Shown in pieces: positions 35,251 through 48,176 of a stretch of DNA of 64,000 nt. The notes under the pieces were generated by a model. It saw only the letters and a list, made by a program, of their open reading frames with translations. It did not search any database and had not been told where the DNA came from. How positions within the stretch are numbered: the first letter of the stretch is position 1; each line of letters starts with the position of its first letter. This stretch comes from Xanthomonas euroxanthea (GTDB taxonomy: Bacteria > Pseudomonadota > Gammaproteobacteria > Xanthomonadales > Xanthomonadaceae). Both the position numbers and the translations under genes were made by a program. The stretch covers positions 1,083,385 to 1,147,384 of the forward strand of contig NZ_UIHB01000001.1 in the NCBI RefSeq assembly GCF_900476395.1. Reading direction: 5' to 3'.

Positions 35251-35565
35251 GCCAACACATCGCGTCAAAAAAGGCCTCTGCGCAGTCGCGCAGGGGCCTT
35301 TTTTTTGGGCGCAGCGCAGCAGGGGCGTGGCTATGCATGTCCGAACATGTCTTCAACTGACTGAACGGTGCCGTACGGTGTCACAAATCTGATATTTGAT
35401 TTGTAGAAAGTGCGAACTTCTTATTGTCCAGTCTGGTTGTAGTGCGGTAGGTTCGCTGAACGGATCGATAACAGGGGGTCGATCCGGGACCTCGGTGCTG
35501 ACCTATGGAAGGCGGCACCGGCTACCACCGCCACGGCGGTGCTCTTTGATCTAGAAGGGAATTCG
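35251..35565. other. region between ilvE and the first subtilase: terminator plus leader
   Basis: These 315 bp contain the ilvE terminator, a 22-bp palindrome ACAAATC-N8-GATTTGT (35383-35404) and, nearer the protease gene, a GGATCGA/TCGATCC hairpin (35462-35485). The palindrome is a candidate regulatory site for the protease, and the hairpin may lie in its 5' leader. No coding sequence is seen. Confidence 0.45.
35267..35306 (+). terminator. Rho-independent terminator of ilvE
   Basis: AAGGCCTCTGCGC (35271-35283) pairs with GCGCAGGGGCCTT (35288-35300), 13 pairs with one G-T, around a 4-nt loop. It is preceded by six A and followed by a run of eight T. It begins 17 bp after the ilvE stop and is the strongest terminator in the window. 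Confidence 0.95.
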
Positions 35566-37302
35566 ATGTCGAACGAGTCTTTCCGCAAGTGCCCCCGCGC
35601 ACTCACCATCCTGAGCGCGGCTGCGCTGACCTCGTTGTTGCTGGCGACCCCGGCCTTTGCCGGTGAGGTCTATCTGGATGGCCTGGCCACTGCCCAGACC
35701 CACCAGAAATTCATCGTGACCTACAAGGACGGCAGCACCGCGCTGGCCAGTCCCACCGCGTTGAGCACGTCGCTGCGCACCGCCGCGCGCGCTGTTCCGG
35801 CCAAGGCCGGCAAGGCGCTGGGCCTGAACTCGGTGCGCCGCCTGGCGCTGGGACCGGAGCTGGTCAGGACCGACCGCGCACTCGACCGCGCCGAAGCCGA
35901 AACCCTGATGCGCCAGCTGGCATCCGACCCCAACGTGCAGAGCGTGGAGGTGGACCAGATCCTGCACGCCACGCTGACCCCGAACGACACCCGGCTGTCC
36001 GAGCAGTGGGCCTTCGGCACCACCAACGCCGGCCTCAATATCCGCCCGGCCTGGGACAAGGCCACCGGCGCCAATGTGGTGGTGGCCGTGATCGATACCG
36101 GCATCACCACTCATGCCGATCTCAACGCCAACATCCTGCCGGGCTACGACTTCATCAGCGATGCCACCACGGCGCGCGACGGCAATGGACGCGACAGCAA
36201 TCCCGCCGACGAAGGCGACTGGTACGCCGCCAACGAGTGCGGCACCGGCATTCCCGCCGCCACTTCCAGCTGGCATGGCACCCATGTGGCCGGCACGGTG
36301 GCCGCGGTGACCAACAACACCACCGGCGTAGCGGGCACTGCCTACAACGCCAAGGTGGTGCCGGTGCGCGTGCTCGGCAAGTGCGGCGGTTCGCTGTCGG
36401 ATATCGCCGACGCCATCGTCTGGTCGTCCGGCGGCAGCGTCAGCGGCGTGCCGGCCAATGCCAACCCGGCCGAAGTGATCAACATGTCGCTGGGCGGCGG
36501 CGGCACCTGCTCGGCCACCATGCAGAACGCGATCAGCGGTGCGGTCTCGCGCGGCACCACGGTGGTGGTGGCGGCGGGCAACGATTCCGTCAACGTGTCC
36601 GGTTCGCTGCCGGCCAACTGCGCCAACGTGATCGCAGTGGCAGCCACCACCTCGGCCGGCGCCAAGGCCAGCTATTCCAACTTCGGCACCGGGATCGACG
36701 TGTCGGCGCCGGGCTCGGCGATCCTGTCCACGCTCAACAGCGGCACCACCACGCCGGGCAGCGCCAGCTACGCCTCCTACAACGGCACCTCGATGGCGGC
36801 GCCGCATGTGGCCGGCGTGGTGGCGCTGGTGCAGTCGGTCGCGCCGAGTGTACTCACGCCGGCCGCCGTGGAAACCCTGTTGAAGAACACCGCGCGTGCG
36901 CTGCCGGGCGCCTGCTCGGGCGGCTGCGGTGCCGGCATCGTCAATGCCGATGCGGCGGTGACCGCCGCCATCAGTGGCAGCAACGGTGGCGGCACCGGCA
37001 ACACCCTGACCAACGGCACGCCGGTTACCGGACTGGGTGCGGCCACGGGTGCGGAACTGAACTACACCATCGCGGTGCCGGCCGGTAGCGGCACGCTGAC
37101 CGTGGCGATCAGCGGCGGCAGCGGCGACGCAGACCTGTACGTGCGTGCCGGCAGTGCGCCGACCGACACCACCTACACCTGCCGCCCGTACCGCAGCGGC
37201 AATGCCGAGACCTGCAGCATCAGCGCGCCGTCGGGCACGTACTACGTGCGGGTCAAGGCGTACAGCACGTTCTCCGGCGTGACCTTGCGCGCCAGCTACT
37301 GA
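35566..37302 (+). CDS. secreted subtilisin-like serine protease (S8) with PPC domain, copy 1
   Basis: A 578-residue preproprotease. The signal peptide ends about residue 33 (ALTSLLLATPAFAG). The propeptide (about 34-140) carries FIVTYKDGS. The S8 catalytic triad is D177 (VIDTGITTHADL), H237 (SSWHGTHVAG) and S409 (NGTSMAAPHVAG). A C-terminal pre-peptidase PPC beta domain spans about 485-578 (SGGSGDADLYVRAGSAPTDT) and is often removed on secretion. Type II export is expected in xanthomonads. The ATG at 35566 follows AGAAGGGA. The first of three tandem homologues. Confidence 0.95.
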   Translation: MSNESFRKCPRALTILSAAALTSLLLATPAFAGEVYLDGLATAQTHQKFIVTYKDGSTALASPTALSTSLRTAARAVPAKAGKALGLNSVRRLALGPELVRTDRALDRAEAETLMRQLASDPNVQSVEVDQILHATLTPNDTRLSEQWAFGTTNAGLNIRPAWDKATGANVVVAVIDTGITTHADLNANILPGYDFISDATTARDGNGRDSNPADEGDWYAANECGTGIPAATSSWHGTHVAGTVAAVTNNTTGVAGTAYNAKVVPVRVLGKCGGSLSDIADAIVWSSGGSVSGVPANANPAEVINMSLGGGGTCSATMQNAISGAVSRGTTVVVAAGNDSVNVSGSLPANCANVIAVAATTSAGAKASYSNFGTGIDVSAPGSAILSTLNSGTTTPGSASYASYNGTSMAAPHVAGVVALVQSVAPSVLTPAAVETLLKNTARALPGACSGGCGAGIVNADAAVTAAISGSNGGGTGNTLTNGTPVTGLGAATGAELNYTIAVPAGSGTLTVAISGGSGDADLYVRAGSAPTDTTYTCRPYRSGNAETCSISAPSGTYYVRVKAYSTFSGVTLRASY

Positions 37303-37308
37303 GGCACG

Positions 37309-37341
37309 TTGGCACTGCCTGGCCATGGCCGGGCAGTGCCG
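37309..37341. terminator. long hairpin after protease 1
   Basis: GGCACTGCC (37311) pairs with GGCAGTGCC (37332-37340), with the TGGCCATGGCCG loop able to fold further. There is no T-run, so this is a stabiliser or weak terminator between protease 1 and protease 2. Confidence 0.45.
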
Positions 37342-37563
37342 ATCCGGTGCCGCAGAGCGGCTTTACCCCATCAGCGACGTATCGCCCACGTCTGCCGCAT
37401 CGGCAGGCGCCGGTGATGTGTTGCCGCTCGACCGGAATGGACATCGGTCAGTTGTCTCGCCGGGCGCACGCGCCCGTGCACCGCCCGACCCGATCCGCAG
37501 CACGCGGGGATGGTTCGGCCATCTCGCCGCACCTGCGGCACCCTCTCAAATAAGGAACGATCG

Positions 37564-38973
<1,410 letters not shown>

Positions 38974-39337
38974 GCCACGCGCGGTGCCAGCGGCCGGACC
39001 GTTGGCACCGCGTCGGTCTGCGTGATGCAGTGTGGCTGCAGCACGCTTGGTATCCCCATTGCCCCGCCAAAACGCGGGGCAATGGCGTTTTTGGGGTGTA
39101 CGGGGAGGGCAGGTCGGCTCAGTTCCGGTCGCCGCCGGCATCTACCGTTCAAGCCGCCGCCTTAACGAATCCCATGGTTCGCCACGTCTGGCTGGCCATC
39201 CCCGCTCAGGTCCGCTCGTACCGGGTCGATAGCGTGGGCAGGTGGGCAGCGACGCCAGTCGGCGCGCCTCACCACGATGCGAAGCGGCACACCTGTGCCC
39301 GCGTTTGCACCACGACATCTTGGGGAGGGGTCGATCC
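38974..39337. other. region between protease 2 and protease 3
   Basis: This 364-bp gap contains the terminator of protease 2 (39056-39092) and the presumed promoter and leader of protease 3. Open frames here have no family-like sequence. A remnant PPC domain is not seen. Confidence 0.5.
39056..39092 (+). terminator. Rho-independent terminator of protease 2
   Basis: CCATTGCCCCGC (39056-39067) and GCGGGGCAATGG (39074-39085) make a perfect 12-bp stem with a CAAAAC loop, followed by CGTTTTTGGGG. It starts 83 bp after the protease 2 stop. Confidence 0.9.
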
Positions 39338-41038
39338 ATGCACCATCTATCATTCAAAGGGTTACGCCATGTCGCGCTGGCCTGTGCACTGCTGTGCGGC
39401 ACTGCGCCCGCGTTCGCCGGCGATGTCAGCCTGCAGGGGCTGGGGTCGGCGTCGGCCCATCAGCGTTTCATCGTCAGCTACAAGGACAGCAGCGCCGGCA
39501 ACCGTGGCGGGCGTCTGAGCGGCTCGCTGCGCGAGATCGCCCGCGCAGTGCCGGCGCGGCGCGGGCGCGCGCTCGGCCTGTCGTCGTCGCGCTGGCTGGG
39601 CGTCGGGCCGCAACTGCTGGTGGCCGACCGCGCGCTGGACCGGGTCGACGCGGAAACGCTGATGCGGCGTCTGGCGGCCGACCCGTCGGTCAAGCGCGTG
39701 GAAGTGGACATGCTGATGCGTCCGATGCTGGTGCCGAATGACACCCGCCTGTCCGAGCAATGGGCGCTGGGCACCACGACCGCCGGCATCAACGTGCGGC
39801 CGGCCTGGGACAAGGCGACCGGCAAGGGCGCGGTGGTGGCCGTGATCGATACCGGCGTCACCACGCATCCGGAGCTGTCGGCCAATGTGCTGGCCGGCTA
39901 CGACTTCATCAGCGACGCCTTCATCGCCCGCGACGGCAACGCACGCGACACCAGCGCCGCCGATGTGGGCGACTGGGCCGCGGCCAACGACTGCGGCAGC
40001 GGTGCCAGTGCGTCCAGCTCCAGCTGGCATGGCACCCATGTGGCCGGCATTGTCGCGGCCGCCGCCAACAATGGCACCGGCACGGCAGGCGTGGCATTCA
40101 ATGCCAAGGTGCTGCCGGTGCGCGTGCTGGGCCGTTGCGGCGGCTATCTGTCCGATATCGCCGATGCGATCGTGTGGGCCTCCGGCGGCACGGTGTCCGG
40201 TGTGCCGGCCAATCCGACCCCGGCCAAGGTGATCAACCTGTCGCTGGGTGGCATCGGCACCTGTTCGACCACCTTGAGCAATGCGATCGCCAGCGCGGTA
40301 TCACGCGGCACCAGCGTGGTGGTGGCCGCCGGCAACAGCAATGTCGATGTCTCCAACAGCGTGCCGGCCAATTGCCCGAACGTGATCGCGGTGGCGGCGA
40401 CCACGTCGTCCGGGGCCAAGGCCAGTTTTTCCAACTTCGGCAAGGGCGTGGATATCGCCGCTCCCGGCCAGGCGATTCTGTCCACGCTCAACAGCGGCAC
40501 CACCGCGGCGGGCAATCCCAGTTACGCGGTCTACAGCGGCACCTCGATGGCGGCGCCTCACGTGGCCGGCGTGGTGGCGTTGATGCAGTCGGTGGCGCTC
40601 AATCCGCTCAGTGCGGCCAGCGTCGAAGCCATGCTCAAGAGCACTGCGCGTGCATTGCCGGTGGCATGTCCGCAGGGGTGCGGGGCAGGGCTGGTCAATG
40701 CCGATGGTGCGGTGGCTGCGGTGATCGCCTCGACCACCCTGACCAGCAATGCAGCGCGCAGCGGCCTGGCCGCGGCGACCGGTAGTTCGCTGTATTACCA
40801 GGTCAATGTGCCTGCGGGCACGCGCAGCCTGCGGGTGGCGCTCAGCGGAGGCAGCGGCAATGCCGATCTGTCGCTGCGCGCCGGCGCATTGCCTAGCGAT
40901 ACCGCCTATGGCTGCCGTACCGCGGTGGTGGGCAACGCCGACAGCTGCACGCTGACCGCGCCTGCGGCAGGGGTGTATTACGTGCGGCTCAAGGCCACGC
41001 TGGCATTTTCGGCGGTCACGCTGGTGGCCACGTACTGA
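39338..41038 (+). CDS. secreted subtilisin-like serine protease (S8) with PPC domain, copy 3
   Basis: A 566-residue third homologue. The signal peptide is GLRHVALACALLCGTAPAFA. The propeptide includes FIVSYKDSSAGNRGGRL. Triad motifs VIDTGVTTHPEL, SSWHGTHVAGIVAA and SGTSMAAPHVAG are intact. A PPC domain follows (SGGSGNADLSLRAGALPSDT). It is the most diverged of the three in its propeptide and PPC domain. The ATG at 39338 has a GGGGAGGGG ribosome-binding site; the in-frame extension upstream lacks a signal sequence. Confidence 0.95.
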   Translation: MHHLSFKGLRHVALACALLCGTAPAFAGDVSLQGLGSASAHQRFIVSYKDSSAGNRGGRLSGSLREIARAVPARRGRALGLSSSRWLGVGPQLLVADRALDRVDAETLMRRLAADPSVKRVEVDMLMRPMLVPNDTRLSEQWALGTTTAGINVRPAWDKATGKGAVVAVIDTGVTTHPELSANVLAGYDFISDAFIARDGNARDTSAADVGDWAAANDCGSGASASSSSWHGTHVAGIVAAAANNGTGTAGVAFNAKVLPVRVLGRCGGYLSDIADAIVWASGGTVSGVPANPTPAKVINLSLGGIGTCSTTLSNAIASAVSRGTSVVVAAGNSNVDVSNSVPANCPNVIAVAATTSSGAKASFSNFGKGVDIAAPGQAILSTLNSGTTAAGNPSYAVYSGTSMAAPHVAGVVALMQSVALNPLSAASVEAMLKSTARALPVACPQGCGAGLVNADGAVAAVIASTTLTSNAARSGLAAATGSSLYYQVNVPAGTRSLRVALSGGSGNADLSLRAGALPSDTAYGCRTAVVGNADSCTLTAPAAGVYYVRLKATLAFSAVTLVATY

Positions 41039-41242
41039 ACGTGCGCGCGGCCCTGCGCGCCGGTGGGTGCAGGGCTGCGCCCGGCCTATGCGCGTGATCG
41101 CGCGTCGGGCACGTGGCACCGGCGCATCACTCACGTCTCCTGGCACGTGCGTGATCGCTGCCGCAAGCAGAAGGCACTTTTTGCATGTCCCAGGTGCTGG
41201 CCGGCACCAGCCGACATGCACGCGGCACGGGGATCGCCGCGT

Positions 41243-41716
41243 CTAGTCGCAGACACTGCAGGGCCGCGCCTGCAATGCGGCGACGATGCCGTCGCCCGGC
41301 AATTCCAGCAGCAAACCGCGTTGCCCGGCGTTGATCCACAGCGACGGGGCATCCAGTGCGCTGGCTTCGATCAGCACCGGCGCCTGGCGTTGTTGCCCGA
41401 GCGGGCTGATGCCGCCGACCTTGTAGCCGGTGCGACGCTCGGCATCGGCCACCTCCATCATGCGCGCGGACTTGCCGTGGCAGGCACTGGCCAGTTTCTT
41501 CAACGACACCCGGCGATCGCACGGGATCACCACGCATACGGCCTGGTCGTCGACCCAGGCCATCAGTGTCTTCAGCACCATGTGCGGCGCCAGCCCCAGG
41601 GCGGTTGCCGCCTGCACGCCCTTGGCGTCCGCATCGGCCTGGTATACGTAGGGGTGCAACACATAGGCCACGCCGGCGGCATCCAGGGCCCTGGTCGCGC
41701 GGGTGGCCTTGCTCAT
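41243..41716 (-). CDS. ybaK: Cys-tRNA(Pro)/Cys-tRNA(Cys) deacylase YbaK
   Basis: A 157-residue trans-editing enzyme that hydrolyses Cys-tRNA(Pro) mischarged by prolyl-tRNA synthetase. Family landmarks are AAGVAYVLHPYVYQADADAK, the catalytic-type Lys in HMVLKTLMAW, VVIPCDRRVSLKKLA and the substrate loop RRTGYKVGGISPLGQQR. It follows the asparaginase-like gene by four bases on the minus strand, so it is part of that transcript. The last residues (CSVCD) carry two cysteines. Confidence 0.92.
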   Translation of the reverse strand: MSKATRATRALDAAGVAYVLHPYVYQADADAKGVQAATALGLAPHMVLKTLMAWVDDQAVCVVIPCDRRVSLKKLASACHGKSARMMEVADAERRTGYKVGGISPLGQQRQAPVLIEASALDAPSLWINAGQRGLLLELPGDGIVAALQARPCSVCD

Positions 41717-41720
41717 GGCG

Positions 41721-42206
41721 TCAGAGCGACTCGAAGCGGTTGGCGGCGACGTTCTTGCGCACCTTTTCCGGATTCCAGATGCGCCCGTTCATGGCGATGT
41801 ACACGCCGGCCGGCAGCGACTGCACCGCGCCGACCGCGCAGCCGATATTGAACTCGGCATCCGAGCCGCGGAAGCGCGCCGGATTGAGCGCGCCGGTCAT
41901 CACGATGGTCTTGTCGGCGATCGACTGCAGCACCTTGCCGGTTTCCACCATCGAATCGGTGCCGTGGGTGATCAGCACATGGCGCGTCGGCTGGGCGGCG
42001 ATGGTGGCGCGCACCAGTTCGCGGTCGGCATCGGTGATGTGCAGCGAATCCTTGCGGATGATCGGAATCACCGAGAAGCGGAAGGTCACGCCCAGCTCCT
42101 TGAGGATCTGGCCGATCTGCGGGTCGCCGATCTGGTAGTCCGATTTGTCGTCGAAGTAGATCTTGTCGATCGTGCCACCGGTGGTGACGATCAGGAGGTC
42201 TTCCAT
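41721..42206 (-). CDS. asparaginase-like protein, N-terminal domain only
   Basis: A 161-residue protein with both catalytic threonine motifs of type I/II L-asparaginases: TGGTID (9-14) and ITHGTDSMVETG, plus TGALNPARFRGSDAEFN. Full enzymes are about 330 residues; the C-terminal domain is missing here, with a clean stop and ybaK four bases downstream. Short single-domain forms exist in databases, so it may be natural. Activity is uncertain. The ATG at 42206 is preceded by AGGAGGTC on the coding strand's upstream side. Confidence 0.8.
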   Translation of the reverse strand: MEDLLIVTTGGTIDKIYFDDKSDYQIGDPQIGQILKELGVTFRFSVIPIIRKDSLHITDADRELVRATIAAQPTRHVLITHGTDSMVETGKVLQSIADKTIVMTGALNPARFRGSDAEFNIGCAVGAVQSLPAGVYIAMNGRIWNPEKVRKNVAANRFESL

Positions 42207-42291
42207 TGCTGCCGGTCCTTCAAACGGGCGCGGTGCAGGCCGCGCGAGGGCCGTCATGATACGACCCCGGCGCATGCGTTGCCCAAGCCGG

Positions 42292-44614
<2,323 letters not shown>

Positions 44615-44618
<4 letters not shown>

Positions 44619-45214
44619 CCGTGCGCCTCGTGCGCGGCGCCTGTGCGCTGCTGTTGCCGCTGTTGCTGCTGACCGCCTGCAAGCCCGCCAGCGAGGGCAC
44701 GCCCGCTGCGGGCGGTGCAGCGCCTGCGCCCACCGCGCAGACGCCTGCTGCCCCCGCAGACCCGGCAGGCGCAACCGATACCTCGGTGGTGCAGCAGACC
44801 GCCGAGATGCCCAAGCTGTCGCTGCCGACCGTGACCGGCGAGGCCTACGACCTGGCTGCGCATCGCGGCAAGTGGGTGGTGGTCAATTTCTGGGCCACCT
44901 GGTGCGCGCCGTGCCTGAAGGAGATGCCCGAGCTGTCGGCGCTGCATACCATGCGCGACACCATCGAAGTGGTGGGCCTGGCCTATGAAGACATCAGCAG
45001 CGCCGACATGCAGGCGTTCCTGAAGGACCACCCGGTGTCCTACCCGATCGCCGTCCTCGACCCCTACCAGCCGCCCCAGGACTTCGCCACGCCGCGCGGG
45101 TTACCGATGACGTATCTGATCGGGCCGGACGGCAAGGTCGCCAAGCAGTTCCTCGGCCCGGTAACCGCACGCGATATCGAGACAGCGGTTGGCATCACCG
45201 GCAAGGCCGGTTGA
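44615..45214 (+). CDS. TlpA-like thioredoxin-fold lipoprotein
   Basis: A 199-residue protein. The lipoprotein signal is LLPLLLLTACK with the lipidated Cys at about 21, then an Ala/Pro-rich linker. A TlpA/ResA-type thioredoxin domain holds the WCAPC redox centre (VVNFWATWCAPCLKEMPELS) and a cis-Pro in GLPMTYLIGPDGKV. It probably reduces disulfides in the periplasm, for instance for cytochrome maturation. It is coupled to the upstream membrane gene (ATGA) and to acylphosphatase (TGATG). Confidence 0.9.
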
Positions 45215-45480
45215 TGCAGGCGGCGCGCTTTATCGTCACCGGCGTGGTGCAGGGTGTGTGGTTCCGTGCGGCCACCCGCGAGCGCGCGGTTGCGCTGGGC
45301 CTGCGTGGACACGCGCGCAACCTGCCCGATGGCAGTGTGGAGGTGGTCGCTGCCGGGACCGACGCCGCCCTGGATGCGCTGGAAACCTGGTTGTGGCAAG
45401 GCCCGCCGGCGGCCCGGGTCGCGGCGGTGACACGCATGCCCTGCGCGCAGCCGCCGACTGAAGAATGTGTAACTGGCTGA
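45214..45480 (+). CDS. acyP: acylphosphatase
   Basis: An 88-residue acylphosphatase that hydrolyses carboxyl-phosphate bonds. The phosphate-binding loop GVVQGVWFR with its Arg and the catalytic Asn in RNLPDGSVEV are present. Residue count matches the family (about 90-100). The ATG shares its A with the TGA of the TlpA-like gene. The C-terminus (PPTEECVTG) is slightly diverged from the usual F-x-I-R ending. Confidence 0.9.
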   Translation: MQAARFIVTGVVQGVWFRAATRERAVALGLRGHARNLPDGSVEVVAAGTDAALDALETWLWQGPPAARVAAVTRMPCAQPPTEECVTG

Positions 45481-45564
45481 GTCGCTGCCGCCGGCGCAGG
45501 CCAACAGACTTGCGATGCGTCGCCGATAACCTTGTCAGCGCGATCAGGCGCGCAGGGGAACTAT

Positions 45565-46791
45565 ATGGCCGCTCCATCTCAAGATCACACCGACGGGCAC
45601 GAACCGCCTGCCCACCATCGCAACCGCCGCCTGGCGCAGCTTGCGCCATGGCTGTACCTGGGCGTCGTGGCGGGCAGCGGCTGGTTGTTGTTCCTGCAGC
45701 CGCAGACCCGTGTGCTGCAGCCTGGGCAGGCGGCCACCAGCTGGCTGCTGGCCTGGATCTTCGGCGGCATCGCGATCGGTGCGGTGCTGTGGAGCCTGAA
45801 ACTTGCTCGTCGCGGCCTGGGCCCGTCGGCGGCTGGCTATCCGCTGTCGGCGCGTCTGCCCGATTCCTGGGCAGATGCCTATGCTGCCCTGTTGTGCCCG
45901 GCCACCGCCGCGCCGATGACCGCGTCCAGGCCCGATCCTGCCGGCACCCAGCGCGGCGCAGCCTGGCACCGTTTCGGCGGCGGCATGCTCAGCGTGGAAA
46001 ATTTCGATCCCAATGACGCCACCCGTGCGCCCTGGGACAACCTCGATGCCCAGGCCTGCATCGCGCGTCTGGACGATGTCCGTCCGGCCTGGCAGAACGC
46101 CACCGCCAACCGCGCGCTGCAACAGGAGCGTCGCTACTGGCTGGATGTGGTGCTGTCGCTGCTCGACCATGGCGTGATGCGGCCGCTGCAGGACGGCTAC
46201 CTGCCCGACACCGCCACGCTGCGCACCGAACGTTTCCTGCTCGGCGCCGATGCCGGCCCGGTCGTCCTGGCCGAGGTGCCTGCACTGTTCGCCCGCCGCC
46301 TGGCGCTGGCGATCGAAAGCCTGCCGGCCCCGCAACGCGAAGCCGCCGGCGTCCAATGGCGTCTGCTGCAGCAATTGCACGGCCTGGTTGCCGAAAGCCG
46401 CATGCTGGACGAGCGATCGCAGGTCATCCAGGTGCTGGCGTGGAATCCGGACGTGGACCTGGATCAGGTCGAAGTGGCCTACATCCTGGCCGCCGAGTAC
46501 CGCCAGGGCATGCGCGACTGGTTGCGCCGCGCTGCGCTGGTGCGTCTGCCCGACAGCGCGCTGCGCCTGGACGAAGTGCTGCTATCGTCCTGCAGCCCGC
46601 TCGGTCCGCAGGCCGACGATGTGGATTACATCGAAGCGATGCGCCCGCTGCACCGCGGGTTCATGCAGCTGTTCAGTCAGCGCCTGAGCCAGCTGGTCTT
46701 GCAGGCCGAACAGGCCGAACGCCAGTCCGGCCTGTATCCCCTGCCACGCGCCACGGCCAGCGACGAGATCTCTCAGGACTGGCCGGCGTAA
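45565..46791 (+). CDS. membrane protein of unknown function
   Basis: A 408-residue protein I do not recognise. After a polar His-rich start, two membrane helices (about 28-46 and 57-77: LAPWLYLGVVAGSGWLLFLQ; SWLLAWIFGGIAIGAVLWSL) anchor a large cytoplasmic helical domain of about 330 residues with no known motif. That domain is rich in Leu/Arg/Asp (WRLLQQLHGLVAESRMLDER). The ATG at 45565 follows CAGGGGAA. Its 3' end overlaps that of ppk2 by 19 bases (convergent). Confidence 0.7.
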   Translation: MAAPSQDHTDGHEPPAHHRNRRLAQLAPWLYLGVVAGSGWLLFLQPQTRVLQPGQAATSWLLAWIFGGIAIGAVLWSLKLARRGLGPSAAGYPLSARLPDSWADAYAALLCPATAAPMTASRPDPAGTQRGAAWHRFGGGMLSVENFDPNDATRAPWDNLDAQACIARLDDVRPAWQNATANRALQQERRYWLDVVLSLLDHGVMRPLQDGYLPDTATLRTERFLLGADAGPVVLAEVPALFARRLALAIESLPAPQREAAGVQWRLLQQLHGLVAESRMLDERSQVIQVLAWNPDVDLDQVEVAYILAAEYRQGMRDWLRRAALVRLPDSALRLDEVLLSSCSPLGPQADDVDYIEAMRPLHRGFMQLFSQRLSQLVLQAEQAERQSGLYPLPRATASDEISQDWPA

Positions 46792-47555
46792 TCGTCGATC
46801 GGTTCCAGTACTCCGTAACGTTCCTTGTGCGGCTTGCCATCCAGCGGTGGCAGCTGCAGCGTGTCATCGGGCACCGCGATGTCCGGGAGCCGATCCAGCA
46901 GGTTGCGGATCAGACTCAGTCGGCCCCGCTTCTGGTCGTTGAAATCCACCAGCGTCCACGGCGCGTCCGGCGTATGCGTCACCTCGAGCATGCGCTCGCG
47001 CGCGGCGGTGTAGTCCTCGTACTTGCTGCGTGACTGCAGGTCCACCGGCGACAACTTCCAGCCCTTGAGCGGATCTTCCTGGCGTTCGGCAAAGCGCTGT
47101 TCCTGCTCGGCCTGATCCACGCACAGCCAGTACTTGAACAACAGGATGCCGTCGTCGACCAGCAGTTGTTCAAAACGCGGCGCCTGATCGAGGAACGCTT
47201 CGTACTGGGCGTCGGTGCAATAGCCCATCACCCGTTCCACGCCGGCGCGGTTGTACCAGCTGCGATCCATCAACACCAACTCGCCGGCCGCCGGCAGGTG
47301 CGGCACATAGCGCTGGAAATACCATTGCGTGCTTTCGCGGTCGTTGGGTGTCGGCAATGCCACCACCCGGCACTGGCGCGGGTTCAGATGGCTGGCGATG
47401 GCCTGGATCACGCCGCCCTTGCCGGCGGTGTCGCGGCCTTCCACCAGCACCAGCGCGCGCTGGTTGGTGTGGCGCAGCCAGCGGGCCATGTTGACCAGTT
47501 CCAGCTGCAGCGGTGCCAACAGCTTCTTGTAGGCCTTGCGTTTCAGGTGCGACAT
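46773..47555 (-). CDS. ppk2: polyphosphate kinase 2
   Basis: A 260-residue PPK2 that transfers phosphate between polyphosphate and nucleotides. The Walker A motif is GRDTAGKGG (40-48), Walker B-like LVLMDRSWYNRAGVERVMGY and the lid segment follow, then LFKYWLCVDQAEQEQRF and DDPLKGWKLSPVDL-type sequence (here EDPLKGWKLSP). Single-domain length suggests class I or III; donor preference is not decided. It precedes moaB on the minus strand in transcription terms only by position; moaB lies upstream of it by 30 bp. Confidence 0.93.
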   Translation of the reverse strand: MSHLKRKAYKKLLAPLQLELVNMARWLRHTNQRALVLVEGRDTAGKGGVIQAIASHLNPRQCRVVALPTPNDRESTQWYFQRYVPHLPAAGELVLMDRSWYNRAGVERVMGYCTDAQYEAFLDQAPRFEQLLVDDGILLFKYWLCVDQAEQEQRFAERQEDPLKGWKLSPVDLQSRSKYEDYTAARERMLEVTHTPDAPWTLVDFNDQKRGRLSLIRNLLDRLPDIAVPDDTLQLPPLDGKPHKERYGVLEPIDDYAGQS

Positions 47556-47585
47556 GCGCGTTCCGACAGCGATGAAGCGCGCAGG

Positions 47586-48104
47586 CTATTCGCCCAGGCG
47601 TGGACGCAGTGTCGCCAGATTGCAGGGCTTGGTACGTGCATCCAGCTGCGCACGCACGATCTTTTCCCAGGCCGTACGGCAGGCCGAGGTGGAGCCGGGC
47701 AGGCAGAACACGAAGCTGTGGTTGGCCAGCCCCGCAAACGCGCGCGACTGCAGCGAAGAGGTGCCGATTTCGTCGACGCTGACCGCGCGGAACAATTCGC
47801 CGAAACCGGGCATGGTCTTGTCCAGCAATGGCGTGATTGCCTCCGGCGTGCTGTCACGGCCGGTAAAGCCGGTGCCGCCGGTGATCAGGATGCCGTCGAC
47901 CTGCGCATCGGCGATCCACGCGGAGACGATCGCGCGCATGCGGTAACGGTCGTCCGGACACAGGGCGCGCTCGTGCAGCACGTGACCATCGTGAGTCAGG
48001 GCATCGACCAGATAGTCGCCGGAGCGGTCATCGGCCAGCGTGCGGCTGTCGGACACCGTCAGCACGCACAGGTGCAAGGGAATGAAGTCGAGATTGGAAG
48101 GCAT
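47586..48104 (-). CDS. moaB: molybdenum cofactor biosynthesis protein B
   Basis: A 172-residue MogA/MoaB-fold protein involved in adenylylation of molybdopterin. Key segments are LCVLTVSDSRTLADDRSGDY, the nucleotide-binding GILITGGTGFTGRDSTPEAI, and FGELFRAVSVDEIGTSSLQS with FCLPGSTSACRTAWE. It lies 30 bp upstream of ppk2 in the same orientation, likely one transcript, and downstream of a repeat cluster. No other mo genes are in the window. Confidence 0.94.
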   Translation of the reverse strand: MPSNLDFIPLHLCVLTVSDSRTLADDRSGDYLVDALTHDGHVLHERALCPDDRYRMRAIVSAWIADAQVDGILITGGTGFTGRDSTPEAITPLLDKTMPGFGELFRAVSVDEIGTSSLQSRAFAGLANHSFVFCLPGSTSACRTAWEKIVRAQLDARTKPCNLATLRPRLGE

Positions 48105-48176
48105 GCCCCAAGCCTAGCGAGCCGGGACGCGCGGGTACAGCACCACGGCGTGAAGCCGCAAAACCCAGCTGCTGGC

